Source: Singulisphaera sp. GP187
Lineage (GTDB): Bacteria; Planctomycetota; Planctomycetia; Gemmatales; Gemmataceae
Reading direction: 5' to 3'
Length of the DNA stretch: 47,221 bases
Assembly: GCA_945861245.1 (NCBI GenBank)
Contig: CAMAUE010000024.1
Coordinates: 1 to 47,221 of the forward strand
Shown: in pieces, positions 1 through 7,490 of the stretch
How positions within the stretch are numbered: the stretch's first letter is position 1
How the letters are laid out: the number at the start of each line of letters is the position of its first letter
The notes under the pieces: generated by a model
Database searches by the model: none
Told to the model about the DNA's origin: nothing
What the model saw: only the letters and a program-made list of their open reading frames with translations
Made by a program: the position numbers and the translations under genes

Positions 1-309
1 AGGTCATGTGCGAGTACCAATGGAGGGAATGGTGGATCAAGCGGGCGGGTAGCAGCAGGGAGATTATACGAGTTTGCGACCGCACGCGAATTCCGAGTTT
101 TCCGCTTGCGGCTTAGCGCTCGCTCGGGACATTCGGAACGCTAAGCCCAAAGCGGAAACATGATGCGGGAGATTTGATTCGTTGGTTCCCAGCCATGCGG
201 TGAATCGCTGCGGCGGGATTCTCGAAAAAACTGCTTCTCGCCGTGCCTGAAGTAGTGTAGGATACATTTGGAAAGTTAAAGAACACGTAATGAAGAGGGG
301 GGCCAGCGC
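1..309. other. Left-edge intergenic stretch
   Basis: No convincing gene is seen here. One short frame on the + strand is open from the window edge to a TAG at 50-52 and could be the tail of an upstream gene, but it is too short to judge. The stretch holds one diverged copy of a hairpin family (99-158) and ends with a purine-rich ribosome binding site (AAGAGGGGGG) just before the ATG at 310. Confidence 0.5.
99..158. repeat. Inverted repeat, GCTTGCGG family, diverged copy
   Basis: Two arms of about 23 bp face each other around a short loop. The left arm carries GCTTGCGGCTTAGCGCTC and the right arm is its imperfect complement, with three mismatches. Four better-matched copies occur at 13035, 21998, 22962 and 43951. 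This copy lies upstream of the DUF1501 gene at 310, so it may be the 3' end structure of a gene left of the window. Confidence 0.8.
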
Positions 310-1707
310 ATGCTTACCATCAATGGTCCGAAATCGCAGAACTGCCAGGGCGTCACTCGGCGGGAACTCCTCCGCGCGGGTGGGTTGGGCGTGCTCGGCC
401 TGACGCTGCCGGGCCTTCTTCAGGGACGCGCATCAGCAGCTGCAGCCGACGAGCCGCGGCCTCGAACGTTCGGGCGGGCGAAGTCGTGCCTCGTCATTTT
501 TCTCTCCGGAGGCATGTCGCATCACGACACCTTCGACATGAAGCCCAACGCGCCCGAAGAAATTCGCGGCGAGTTCAGCCCGATTCAGACATCGGTCCCC
601 GGCATCCAGGTCTGCGAACATTTGCCGATGCTGGCGGACCGTGCAAACAAATACGCCATCGTTCGCAGTCTCAGCCATCGCGACACAAACCATCCGAGCG
701 GTTGCTATTGGATGATGACAGGGCACGAGTATCCGCGTGCCAGCGGGCTGAGCGAAAATCTGTCGCGCGACGATCATCCGCACATCGGTGCGGCGTTGAC
801 GGCGATCGGCAATCGCCGCGACCGGGCCGTGCCGGCGTTCGTCACGGTTCCTGATTACATTGCCGTCAATGGCCCAATCCGCGCTGGCCAACATGCGGGA
901 TTTCTCGGCGGACGGTACGATCCGTTGGTGCCGCGCGGGAACCCCAATAGCGACGAATTCGCTCCGGCTGACCTCGGTCTCGTGCCGACGGTGGGCACGC
1001 AGCGCATGCAAGACCGCCAAAGCCTGCTCGCGGCCGTTAGCCAACAACAAAGACATCTCGGTCAAATTGGCGAGGGGCGAACGCTCGACCAGTTCTATCA
1101 GCGTGCATACAGCGTGCTCAGTTCCGGGCATACACAGCGAGCGTTTGACATGAGCGCCGAGCCTGACCGCGTGCGCGATCTCTACGGGCGCAACCTGTTC
1201 GGCCAATCGATACTGCTCGGTCGCCGCCTCATCGAAGCGGGCGTGCAGCTCGTCCATGTGAACTGGATTCGCATTCTCGAAGCGGGTTGGGATACCCACA
1301 GTGACAACTTCAACGCGCTGAAGAATCAGCTGCTGCCGCCGACCGATCAAGCCGTGTCCGCGCTTCTTGACGACATGGAATCGCGTGGGTTGTTAGACGA
1401 TACGCTGGTGATCGTGATGGGTGAGTTTGGCCGCAGCCCACAGGTCACGAAGTCCAACGCCGGGCGGGAACATTGGCCCTTTGTGTTCACGATTTTGCTG
1501 GCAGGCGCTGGCATCCCGACCGGGCGCGTGATCGGATCAAGCGACCGCATCGGGGCCTACGTCCGAGATGGGCGCATCACACCGAACCAATTCGCAGCGA
1601 CGATCTATCACGCCCTCGGCGTCGATCCCGCATCCCAAGTGACGACCGCGATCGACCGCCCCTGGCAAATCTGCGACGCCGCCCCAGCGCTGGAGTTGTG
1701 GGGATAG
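310..1707 (+). CDS. DUF1501 domain-containing protein (465 aa)
   Basis: This is a DUF1501 (PF07394) protein, a family with an alkaline-phosphatase/sulfatase-like fold that is greatly expanded in planctomycetes and usually lacks an assigned substrate. A twin-arginine-like signal is visible (RRELL at 17-21, a hydrophobic stretch to about residue 37, ASA near 41-43), so export is likely. Family motifs are SGGMSHHDTFDMKP at 66-79, GWDTH at 326-330 and GEFGRSP at 371-377. The start is supported by AAGAGGGGGG about 8 bp upstream. DUF1501 genes normally follow a DUF1549/DUF1553 partner; any partner here would lie left of the window. The next gene is on the opposite strand, 42 bp beyond the stop. Family assignment is firm; the biochemical role is unknown. 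Confidence 0.93.
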   Translation: MLTINGPKSQNCQGVTRRELLRAGGLGVLGLTLPGLLQGRASAAAADEPRPRTFGRAKSCLVIFLSGGMSHHDTFDMKPNAPEEIRGEFSPIQTSVPGIQVCEHLPMLADRANKYAIVRSLSHRDTNHPSGCYWMMTGHEYPRASGLSENLSRDDHPHIGAALTAIGNRRDRAVPAFVTVPDYIAVNGPIRAGQHAGFLGGRYDPLVPRGNPNSDEFAPADLGLVPTVGTQRMQDRQSLLAAVSQQQRHLGQIGEGRTLDQFYQRAYSVLSSGHTQRAFDMSAEPDRVRDLYGRNLFGQSILLGRRLIEAGVQLVHVNWIRILEAGWDTHSDNFNALKNQLLPPTDQAVSALLDDMESRGLLDDTLVIVMGEFGRSPQVTKSNAGREHWPFVFTILLAGAGIPTGRVIGSSDRIGAYVRDGRITPNQFAATIYHALGVDPASQVTTAIDRPWQICDAAPALELWG

Positions 1708-1749
1708 GCTTTCTAATCGTAACCATCATGCACTGCGTTATGGAATCGT

Positions 1750-2787
1750 TCACGTCACCCGCTGCACGCGCTCGTTCTGCGCCGCCTGGTAGAAGCCATA
1801 CACCGTACGCACGAGGGCCAGGCATTCGTCGCCGTTCATTGGCGGGTCTTCCAGGCCGCAGCATGCGCGGACGGCGGAACGCAGATATGGCGTGTAGCCT
1901 CGACCGCCTGGGGCATAGGTGTATTCCTGTACGCGTGGTTCTTTGGTGCCGCGCGTGGTGTAATATTGGAGCGGTTGCTCTTCGACGGTAGCGAGTTTCA
2001 TCCAGCCGTGTTCGCCCCAGATTTGGATGTGCGATTGCACGCCGCGATCGAGGTAGTACGCGGAAGTCATGGTGCCGAAACAGCGATTGTTGAACTTGAG
2101 CGACATGACCGCTGCGTCCTCGACGTCGATCGGTTGCCCGCCGACAACTCCGGTGAAACCCGCGACAGCTTCGACGCGCAGGCCGGTGACGTAGGTCGCC
2201 ATGTCGAGCCACATGATGCCGAACCAGGCGAGATGCCCGCCGCCGCCACGTTGCCGTATGCACTGCCAAGTTTCGCGGTATTCCTTGCGCGTGAGCCGAG
2301 TCTGATCGGCAACGATGTGGATCTCGATGCCGTAAATGCGGCCCAAAATCCCCTTGCGAATCAGTCGGCGAGCTTCTTGCACCGGCGCATGCGAGCGGTT
2401 CGCCATCACCATCATCAGATGTTTGTGCTGCATCGCTGCTTTGCGCACGAGCGGGTGAAAATCCTCGGCTCGTACGCAGCCCGGCTTTTCGGAGAGCACA
2501 TGGCACCCCGCGTCAAGCGCGGCATCAATGGCAGCGGGACAGAGCCGCGGTTCAAGGCTGACGACCGCCAGCGCGGGCCTCGCTTGCTTGTACATCTCCG
2601 GGGCGGTCTTGTGCACGCCGCGCAAGCGCTTGCCGAGCGACTTGCGCGCGAGATCGACAAACGCGCCCGACGGATCGACGAGCGAGACATTCTCGACCTC
2701 CTCGATCTCGGCTAACGACGGCAGCCATTGTTCGAGATGCGTGCCATCGCGATTGGTGATGACGGCAACGGGGATCGATTTCGGCAT
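1750..2787 (-). CDS. Gfo/Idh/MocA family oxidoreductase (345 aa)
   Basis: This is an NAD(P)-dependent sugar or cyclitol dehydrogenase-like protein of the Gfo/Idh/MocA family. The N-terminal half is a Rossmann-like domain beginning at about residue 5, though its nucleotide-binding loop is not the usual GxGxxG. The conserved EKP motif is at 100-102 inside LSEKPGC, where the lysine normally contacts cofactor and substrate. A beta-sheet C-terminal domain follows (roughly 125-345). I chose the ATG at 2787 rather than one 51 bp upstream, because AAAGGA lies about 6 bp before it and the protein then begins directly with the first beta strand. No signal peptide is visible, so it is probably cytoplasmic. 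The substrate cannot be predicted. It converges with the DUF1501 gene. Confidence 0.9.
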   Translation of the reverse strand: MPKSIPVAVITNRDGTHLEQWLPSLAEIEEVENVSLVDPSGAFVDLARKSLGKRLRGVHKTAPEMYKQARPALAVVSLEPRLCPAAIDAALDAGCHVLSEKPGCVRAEDFHPLVRKAAMQHKHLMMVMANRSHAPVQEARRLIRKGILGRIYGIEIHIVADQTRLTRKEYRETWQCIRQRGGGGHLAWFGIMWLDMATYVTGLRVEAVAGFTGVVGGQPIDVEDAAVMSLKFNNRCFGTMTSAYYLDRGVQSHIQIWGEHGWMKLATVEEQPLQYYTTRGTKEPRVQEYTYAPGGRGYTPYLRSAVRACCGLEDPPMNGDECLALVRTVYGFYQAAQNERVQRVT

Positions 2788-2894
2788 GGGATGTCCTTTT
2801 TCGTTCAGGGAAATTGGCGGCCCTGTTGCGCGGACCACCGATCACGTTGTCACCTCGGCCAAGCCAATCTGCTCGGGCGAAATCACTTGGTTGA

Positions 2895-3836
2895 TCAATT
2901 CGCTGACATCGTTAATCCAAGTTGATCGGGCGAGTTCGCGTTGATTAGGCGGACGATCAACGCTCGTAACTCGTGTTCTGGAAGGTGCGCGACATGTTCG
3001 CGCAATGGCTCGGGAGTTACTCCGAATTTTTCGCGAAACATCGAAATCGCCATTTTCTGCTGTCCAAGCAACTTGCCGCGTTCGATACCCCGCTCGATTC
3101 CTTTTTCAAATACCGTCTGGTTCATCGCTCGTACCTCCGTATAGGGCTCCGACTCCAATAACTTTTGAAACGCCGCCTGCTCTGGCGCCTTCAGAGGCAA
3201 GTAGGCTTGCACGCATTCCGCCAACAAATAGCGATCCGTAAATGGGAGCGGCGCTCCGCACAAACGCCGCAACGCCTCGGCTCCGAGCCAGGCAACTCGT
3301 TCGGGCGGAATCTTCATCAATGCCGACAGAGCAACGCCGAGCCAATTGTCGCCCTGAACATATTCTATAGCATCTAATCCCAGAAGGCCGACGCGAAGAA
3401 AACGAAACGCGTTGACTTCCATTTCCCAAAACCGCTCGATGACGACATCCTCGCCCACTCCGTCCAGATTCATTTGCAGAAAAAGTACGATCGGCAGCAC
3501 CGGCATCCCATACGTCGCGCGAAGCTGCCAATAATATTCCGGCATCTTTTCCCGAATCCGAGTTGCTGAATCGCCCGAATCAATCTCGGTATGCACCAGT
3601 ATCAGCCACGATTCGTCGTTCGCCGAATGAATGCCTTCCACCGTTTGCAACGCATGCACGCGGGCTAGCAAATCGGTGACATGCACCGGCGATTCCGGCG
3701 AACCGGCCACGACCTCCTTGTCGAGCCATTCGATGCGCGACAGATCAAACCGCGCCGCCCACTGCGCGAAAAAGAGCCGCAGGAAGTCGGCGAAAAAAGT
3801 TCGCAGCAATGTCTTGAAGCGTTGATCGTGTGCCAT
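2895..3836 (-). CDS. Rpn family PD-(D/E)XK nuclease / putative transposase-like protein (313 aa)
   Basis: It resembles Rpn (YhgA-like, recombination-promoting nuclease) proteins. The N-terminal part has the expected helical start followed by a possible PD-(D/E)XK core: Asp55 in TDLLA and Glu84 in LVHTEIDSG, in the position of the family's hxE motif. The usual Gln/Lys two residues later appears as Asp86, so activity is uncertain. The C-terminal third contains EKGIERGIERGKLLGQQ, a repeat-like segment typical of this family just before the terminal helices. The Met at 3836 is preferred because upstream codons in the same frame run into the repeat element at 3866-4087. No strong ribosome binding site is seen. 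These proteins are spread by horizontal transfer and act on DNA, probably in recombination. Confidence 0.75.
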   Translation of the reverse strand: MAHDQRFKTLLRTFFADFLRLFFAQWAARFDLSRIEWLDKEVVAGSPESPVHVTDLLARVHALQTVEGIHSANDESWLILVHTEIDSGDSATRIREKMPEYYWQLRATYGMPVLPIVLFLQMNLDGVGEDVVIERFWEMEVNAFRFLRVGLLGLDAIEYVQGDNWLGVALSALMKIPPERVAWLGAEALRRLCGAPLPFTDRYLLAECVQAYLPLKAPEQAAFQKLLESEPYTEVRAMNQTVFEKGIERGIERGKLLGQQKMAISMFREKFGVTPEPLREHVAHLPEHELRALIVRLINANSPDQLGLTMSAN

Positions 3837-3865
3837 GTCAACCACATTCGGAATTTGGCTGTCTA

Positions 3866-4087
3866 CAATGGTGTCAGAGCCACGCACGAAGTAAGTGGTT
3901 TGAACAGACCGCGCTTGCGATACTTCACACGGTTGGATTTGTCGCATTCGTGGCACAGACATTCTTGTCTGTGTAAACCGCAAACACAGACAAGAATGTC
4001 TGTGCCACCATTCAATGGATCGGACAAACCTAGCCGTTCAAAGTAGAACTCGGACCACGTACTTCGTGCGTGGCTCTGACACCATTG
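3866..4087. mobile_element. MITE-like element with nested palindrome
   Basis: A 222-bp non-coding element is bounded by inverted repeats. Positions 3866-3893 and 4060-4087 are perfect complements (28 bp), and the match continues to about 34 bp with one mismatch. In its centre a second perfect inverted repeat (3951-3973 with 3985-4007, 23 bp arms, 11-nt loop) is built on the self-complementary core CAGACATTCTTGTCTG. No transposase frame lies inside. It fills the space between the phosphatase stop and the Rpn gene start. No target-site duplication is evident directly outside the ends. A fragment related to the left end occurs at 22863-22897. Confidence 0.6.
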
Positions 4088-4158
4088 CGGATGAATCCTT
4101 ATTGTCGTCAGCTCCTGAGATATCGACAAATGCGCAACTTCAAAACTTGCGCTGCGGG

Positions 4159-5331
4159 CTAGTCAACCAACTCCATTCCCACTAGCGTCAGGTCGTCGCT
4201 CTGCCGCGTTTGCGTGAACAGGTCGGATGCGAGCCGATCGATCCATTGTTCCACCGGCAGCGCCCGATGCGTCTCTGCGGCGGCAAGCAAACTCGACATA
4301 CCAACCGGTTGATCGCCGAACGAGGCGGCGTCCATGCCATCGGTGTAGAGCAGCAACTTGTCGCCCGGATTCAGCTGGCGGACCTGTTGCCGATAGTGCG
4401 TCTCGAACACACCGAGCAGGCTGCCTTCGAGTTGCCAATAATCCGGCTTGCCGACCTTCGGAATATACAGCGGATAGGGATGACCCGCCCGCGAGAACTG
4501 TATCGTGCGGTCGTGGACGTTGTACAGCATGTACGCCATCGTAATGAACGGCAAGTCGGGAATCTGTTGGTCAATCAGATCGCTATTGAGCCTTGCCAAC
4601 ACTTCATTGGGAGGCACAAGGCGATAATTCTTACCGGTAATCTCCTTGGCCCGCACGCCTTTCTTGACGAAGATCGTCAATAAGCTCGAAGCCACGCCGT
4701 GGCCCATCGCGTCGGCGATATAGAAACCGATGTGCTTCTCGTCGAGCCGAAAGACATCGTAAAAATCGCCGCCAACCGACGCATACGGTTTGTACTTGAC
4801 GGCAAAGCGCAAACCCGGCAGCGCCGGCAGCGATTGCGGCAGGAAGCTTTCCTGCAAGCGCCGAGCCAATTCCAGCTCTTGATCCATCTGCTGCTTGGCT
4901 TCGTGCAGCCTCACGCTCGTCCGTTGTGCGTCAGCGGCTTTGACAGCAAGCTGCTCACTGCGTTCCCTCACGCGAATTAGCGAGCGAACCTGGGCTAGCA
5001 ACTCTGCCGGCGCGAACGGCCTGGCCAGAGACGTGTCGGCACCACATTCCATGCTCGCCAATCGAATCGCCGGATCGCCATCGCCGGCGACGAATAAGAT
5101 CGGCGTGTAAGCGTCGGCGTCATTGGCGCGAAGTTGTCGGCAACGCATGAGCGCCGCTTCGATTTCGCCGCGACCATCGACAATGCTGAGCGATGTGGAC
5201 CCGTTCCCGCCGGTTTCACGCATTCCGCGCCCATTGATGCGGAACCCCGCGGCGCGGAGCACAGCAAATACGTCATCGACGGCAAGATCGTCGGCAAACA
5301 GATCAATCGCTCGCAATTCGACCGAATCCAT
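4159..5331 (-). CDS. Receiver-like domain fused to SpoIIE/PP2C serine phosphatase (390 aa)
   Basis: This is an RsbU-like signalling protein. Residues 1-125 resemble a response-regulator receiver, with Asp52 in IVDGRG at the likely phosphoacceptor position and the sequence PILFVAGDGD near 77-86 where the fourth strand should be. A helical linker (125-165) follows, then a SpoIIE-type PP2C phosphatase (about 165-390) with metal-binding motifs GGDFYD at 187-192, DAMGHG at 207-212, TDGMD near 331 and SDDLTLVGME near the end. Such proteins dephosphorylate anti-sigma-factor antagonists in partner-switching pathways. No antagonist or anti-sigma kinase gene is adjacent. The Met at 5331 gives a clean start to the receiver fold and is preceded by GGGGG. 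The domain call is firm; the pathway is inference. Confidence 0.92.
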   Translation of the reverse strand: MDSVELRAIDLFADDLAVDDVFAVLRAAGFRINGRGMRETGGNGSTSLSIVDGRGEIEAALMRCRQLRANDADAYTPILFVAGDGDPAIRLASMECGADTSLARPFAPAELLAQVRSLIRVRERSEQLAVKAADAQRTSVRLHEAKQQMDQELELARRLQESFLPQSLPALPGLRFAVKYKPYASVGGDFYDVFRLDEKHIGFYIADAMGHGVASSLLTIFVKKGVRAKEITGKNYRLVPPNEVLARLNSDLIDQQIPDLPFITMAYMLYNVHDRTIQFSRAGHPYPLYIPKVGKPDYWQLEGSLLGVFETHYRQQVRQLNPGDKLLLYTDGMDAASFGDQPVGMSSLLAAAETHRALPVEQWIDRLASDLFTQTRQSDDLTLVGMELVD

Positions 5332-5445
5332 GCGCGCACCCCCAGGCGTTGAGTGATAATATCGCACAACGACCAGCATGCAGCAAGAGGAGGATGTGGA
5401 TTTCAGAGCGGATGAGCGCACGACAGGATAGAAGAAAAATGAATA

Positions 5446-5529
5446 AAACCACGGATATCACCGATTACGCAGATGGAAAATACACCGCAGGTATTATTAC
5501 CTATCCGTGTTTTCCGTGAAATCCGTGGT
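5446..5529. repeat. Nonamer-type tandem repeat with inverted partner
   Basis: The right part (5502-5529) is three nine-base units of the type ATCCGTGTT, TTCCGTGAA, ATCCGTGG. The left part (5446-5470) contains the complement ACCACGGATATCACCG, so the two could fold together. It lies 35 bp beyond the stop of the DUF1080 gene and between that gene and the phosphatase gene, both leftward. Confidence 0.6.
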
Positions 5530-5564
5530 AAGATTCTTAGTCGCGCGGCCGGGAAACTGACGAA

Positions 5565-6119
5565 TCAGCTCTTCACGCGGATGTTCTTGATTTCGATCGC
5601 GCCGAACTCGGCTCGGATTACGAAAGTGCTGCTTGTGCTTTTGATCTTCGACGTTCTCGCGACTTCGCCGTTGACCTTGTGCTCGACCTTGTCGCCGGTG
5701 ACGACGATCTCCATCGATGCCCACTCGCCTTCCTTCACGCTCTTGTTTTCCTTGTTGCCTGGAACGATGTCGAACTTAATACCGCGCAGGAAGATGTCAT
5801 TGTTGCACTTCGCGCCGGCCTTGAAATCGAACTTGATCGTTACGTCCTTAGCAAATTCCTTATTCGTCTCCAGGTACGAGTCGCCCTTCACAGCAGGATC
5901 AACGACCAGCGAACCGGCTTGGACCTTGAATCGGCCCTTGAAGGCATCGGTCTTGCCTTCAAACGACGAATCTTTCTTGCCCTTCGCCTGCCAACCGTCG
6001 AGATTCTTGCCGTTGAAGATCAGCGTGAAGCCCGGTTCGAGTTTGAACTCGCCAGCTTGCACAAAAGGCAACGAAACTGCCAACCCGACAACGAAAACGC
6101 CATAGGAAAGCCAACGCAT
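5565..6119 (-). CDS. Secreted DUF1080 (3-keto-disaccharide hydrolase-like) protein (184 aa)
   Basis: This is a DUF1080 (PF06439) protein, a concanavalin-like beta-sandwich family often annotated as 3-keto-disaccharide hydrolase and abundant in planctomycetes. A Sec signal peptide is clear (hydrophobic 5-20, QAG near 21-23). The family opening is present as FTLIFNGKNLDGW near 31-43, followed by strands ending with AIEIKNIRVKS, the usual family terminus. At 184 residues it is a compact single-domain member. GAGGTA lies 6 bp before the ATG. It probably acts on carbohydrate outside the cytoplasm; the substrate is not predictable. Confidence 0.88.
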   Translation of the reverse strand: MRWLSYGVFVVGLAVSLPFVQAGEFKLEPGFTLIFNGKNLDGWQAKGKKDSSFEGKTDAFKGRFKVQAGSLVVDPAVKGDSYLETNKEFAKDVTIKFDFKAGAKCNNDIFLRGIKFDIVPGNKENKSVKEGEWASMEIVVTGDKVEHKVNGEVARTSKIKSTSSTFVIRAEFGAIEIKNIRVKS

Positions 6120-6396
6120 CGCAGTACCTCATGAAAATGGGAAATTGGGGAGAGAAACTTCTCTCGGTGGGTCGCGGTCATTATAGGGAATTTCTCGCGA
6201 TTGCAATTCCGTTTTCCGCACACGGCACAACGCTTGAGCCGGACTTTCCGAGCGTGAAACCTGCACTCCGAAGCGAAAAATCACGTAGACCACAGCACAG
6301 TGACGAAAAAAAAACAAGAAACGACTGGCCACGCAAGTACAACTTCGTTATACCAAGGTAATACAACGTATAACATGCGTGCTGTCGAGGTGATCC

Positions 6397-7236
6397 ATGT
6401 ACGAATTCCGTCGCAAAGCATTTACTCTCATCGAGTTGCTGGTCGTCATCGCTATTATTACGATTCTGATAGCCCTACTCGTGCCAGCGGTGCAGAAGGC
6501 ACGCGAGGCTGCCGCCCGGACGACGTGTACCAACAATCTCAAGCAAATCGGCCTGGCGTTGCATTCGTACCATGATGCCAACAAGAAGCTGCCGCCAGGT
6601 TATGTTATGAACGTGGCGGCGGGCGTCGAAACCGGTCCAGGCTGGGGCTGGGCGACGCACATTTTGCCACAACTCGACCAGGTTCCGTTAAGCTCACAGA
6701 TCAAACTGAATGTGGATGTGACGAACGCGGTTCATGCCTCGGCACGCACGCAGCGCCTGGCAGTATTCATCTGTCCGTCCGATGACTACGTTGGCAGTTT
6801 TACGCCAACCGGTGCGACCGTCAGTCTGGCGCATAGCGATTACGTCGGCGTTTTTGGCAGCAACGAAATCGAAACCGATCCCGCAGCCGGCAACGGCTTC
6901 TTCTTTCGCAACAGCCAGCTGCGATTCGTCCAGATCACTGACGGAACAAGCAATACCTTCATGGTCGGCGAACGCTGCAGCATGCGAATGACGGCCACTT
7001 GGACCGCTGTCATCGCTGGCATCGATGAAGCCCAAGCGCTGGTTCTTGGTACGTGTGATCACCCGCCGAACGACCCCTCAGGCCACCCCGAGGACTTCGC
7101 CAGCCGACACACGATCGGCGCGAATTTCCTCTACGGCGACGGCACAGTGCGCGTCATCGGCAGCAGCATCAGCCCAACGCTCTACCAAGCGCTTGCCACG
7201 CGAGCCGGCAACGAAGCCGTGACGATTCCGGATTGA
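6397..7236 (+). CDS. DUF1559 domain-containing prepilin-like protein (279 aa)
   Basis: The N terminus is a type IV prepilin (type II pseudopilin) signal: a short basic leader to Ala8, then [13 protein letters not shown] from Phe9, with Glu13 as the conserved mature Glu5. The rest is the DUF1559 (SBP_bac_10) domain, including [17 protein letters not shown] near 43-59 and GDGTVRVIG near the C terminus, the H-x9-DG signature region of the family. Planctomycetes carry many paralogues, presumed to be processed by a prepilin peptidase and held at the cell envelope. The ATG is preceded by GAGGTGAT. The role of this copy is unknown. Confidence 0.95.
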   Translation: MYEFRRKAFTLIELLVVIAIITILIALLVPAVQKAREAAARTTCTNNLKQIGLALHSYHDANKKLPPGYVMNVAAGVETGPGWGWATHILPQLDQVPLSSQIKLNVDVTNAVHASARTQRLAVFICPSDDYVGSFTPTGATVSLAHSDYVGVFGSNEIETDPAAGNGFFFRNSQLRFVQITDGTSNTFMVGERCSMRMTATWTAVIAGIDEAQALVLGTCDHPPNDPSGHPEDFASRHTIGANFLYGDGTVRVIGSSISPTLYQALATRAGNEAVTIPD

Positions 7237-7400
7237 TACGAACCAGCCCTGCCCGCAGCGCACTTCACCACATCCACCGGGCCGCAATCAAACCAGGCTT
7301 TACGCACCCGACAAAACTTCCGTTCCCCGTTCAGCATTCGCGGGATGCCTTGCTGGCACGGCATCTCGCAAACGCTAAACGAAAACAGTCGGACTTATTT

Positions 7401-7458
7401 CAGAGCCCGAAGCGTAAGCGACGGTCGGAACATACCGTCGCTTACGCTTCCGGCTCTG
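7401..7458. repeat. Inverted repeat, GGAAGCGTAAGCGACGG family
   Basis: Two 25-bp arms (7401-7425 and 7434-7458) differ at one position and enclose an 8-nt loop. The core AGCGTAAGCGACGG recurs at 40990-41050. It lies between the DUF1559 stop and the start of the large unknown gene. It is evidence against starting that gene at 7233, because a longer reading frame would have to translate the hairpin. Confidence 0.85.
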
Positions 7459-7490
7459 AAAAACAATTCCATCGGCCAAAGCGTGATACA

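Noticed and set aside
64-267. Small minus-strand open frame at the left edge
   Set aside because: It is read straight through the inverted repeat at 99-158 and has no family similarity.
433-1350. Long open frame on the minus strand opposite the first DUF1501 gene
   Set aside because: It lies wholly inside a gene with clear family motifs on the other strand; high-GC coding DNA often leaves such antisense frames open, and the translation resembles no family.
7233-7490. Upstream extension of the large unknown gene to 7233
   Set aside because: The added 86 codons cross a near-perfect hairpin, overlap the DUF1559 stop and have no ribosome binding site.
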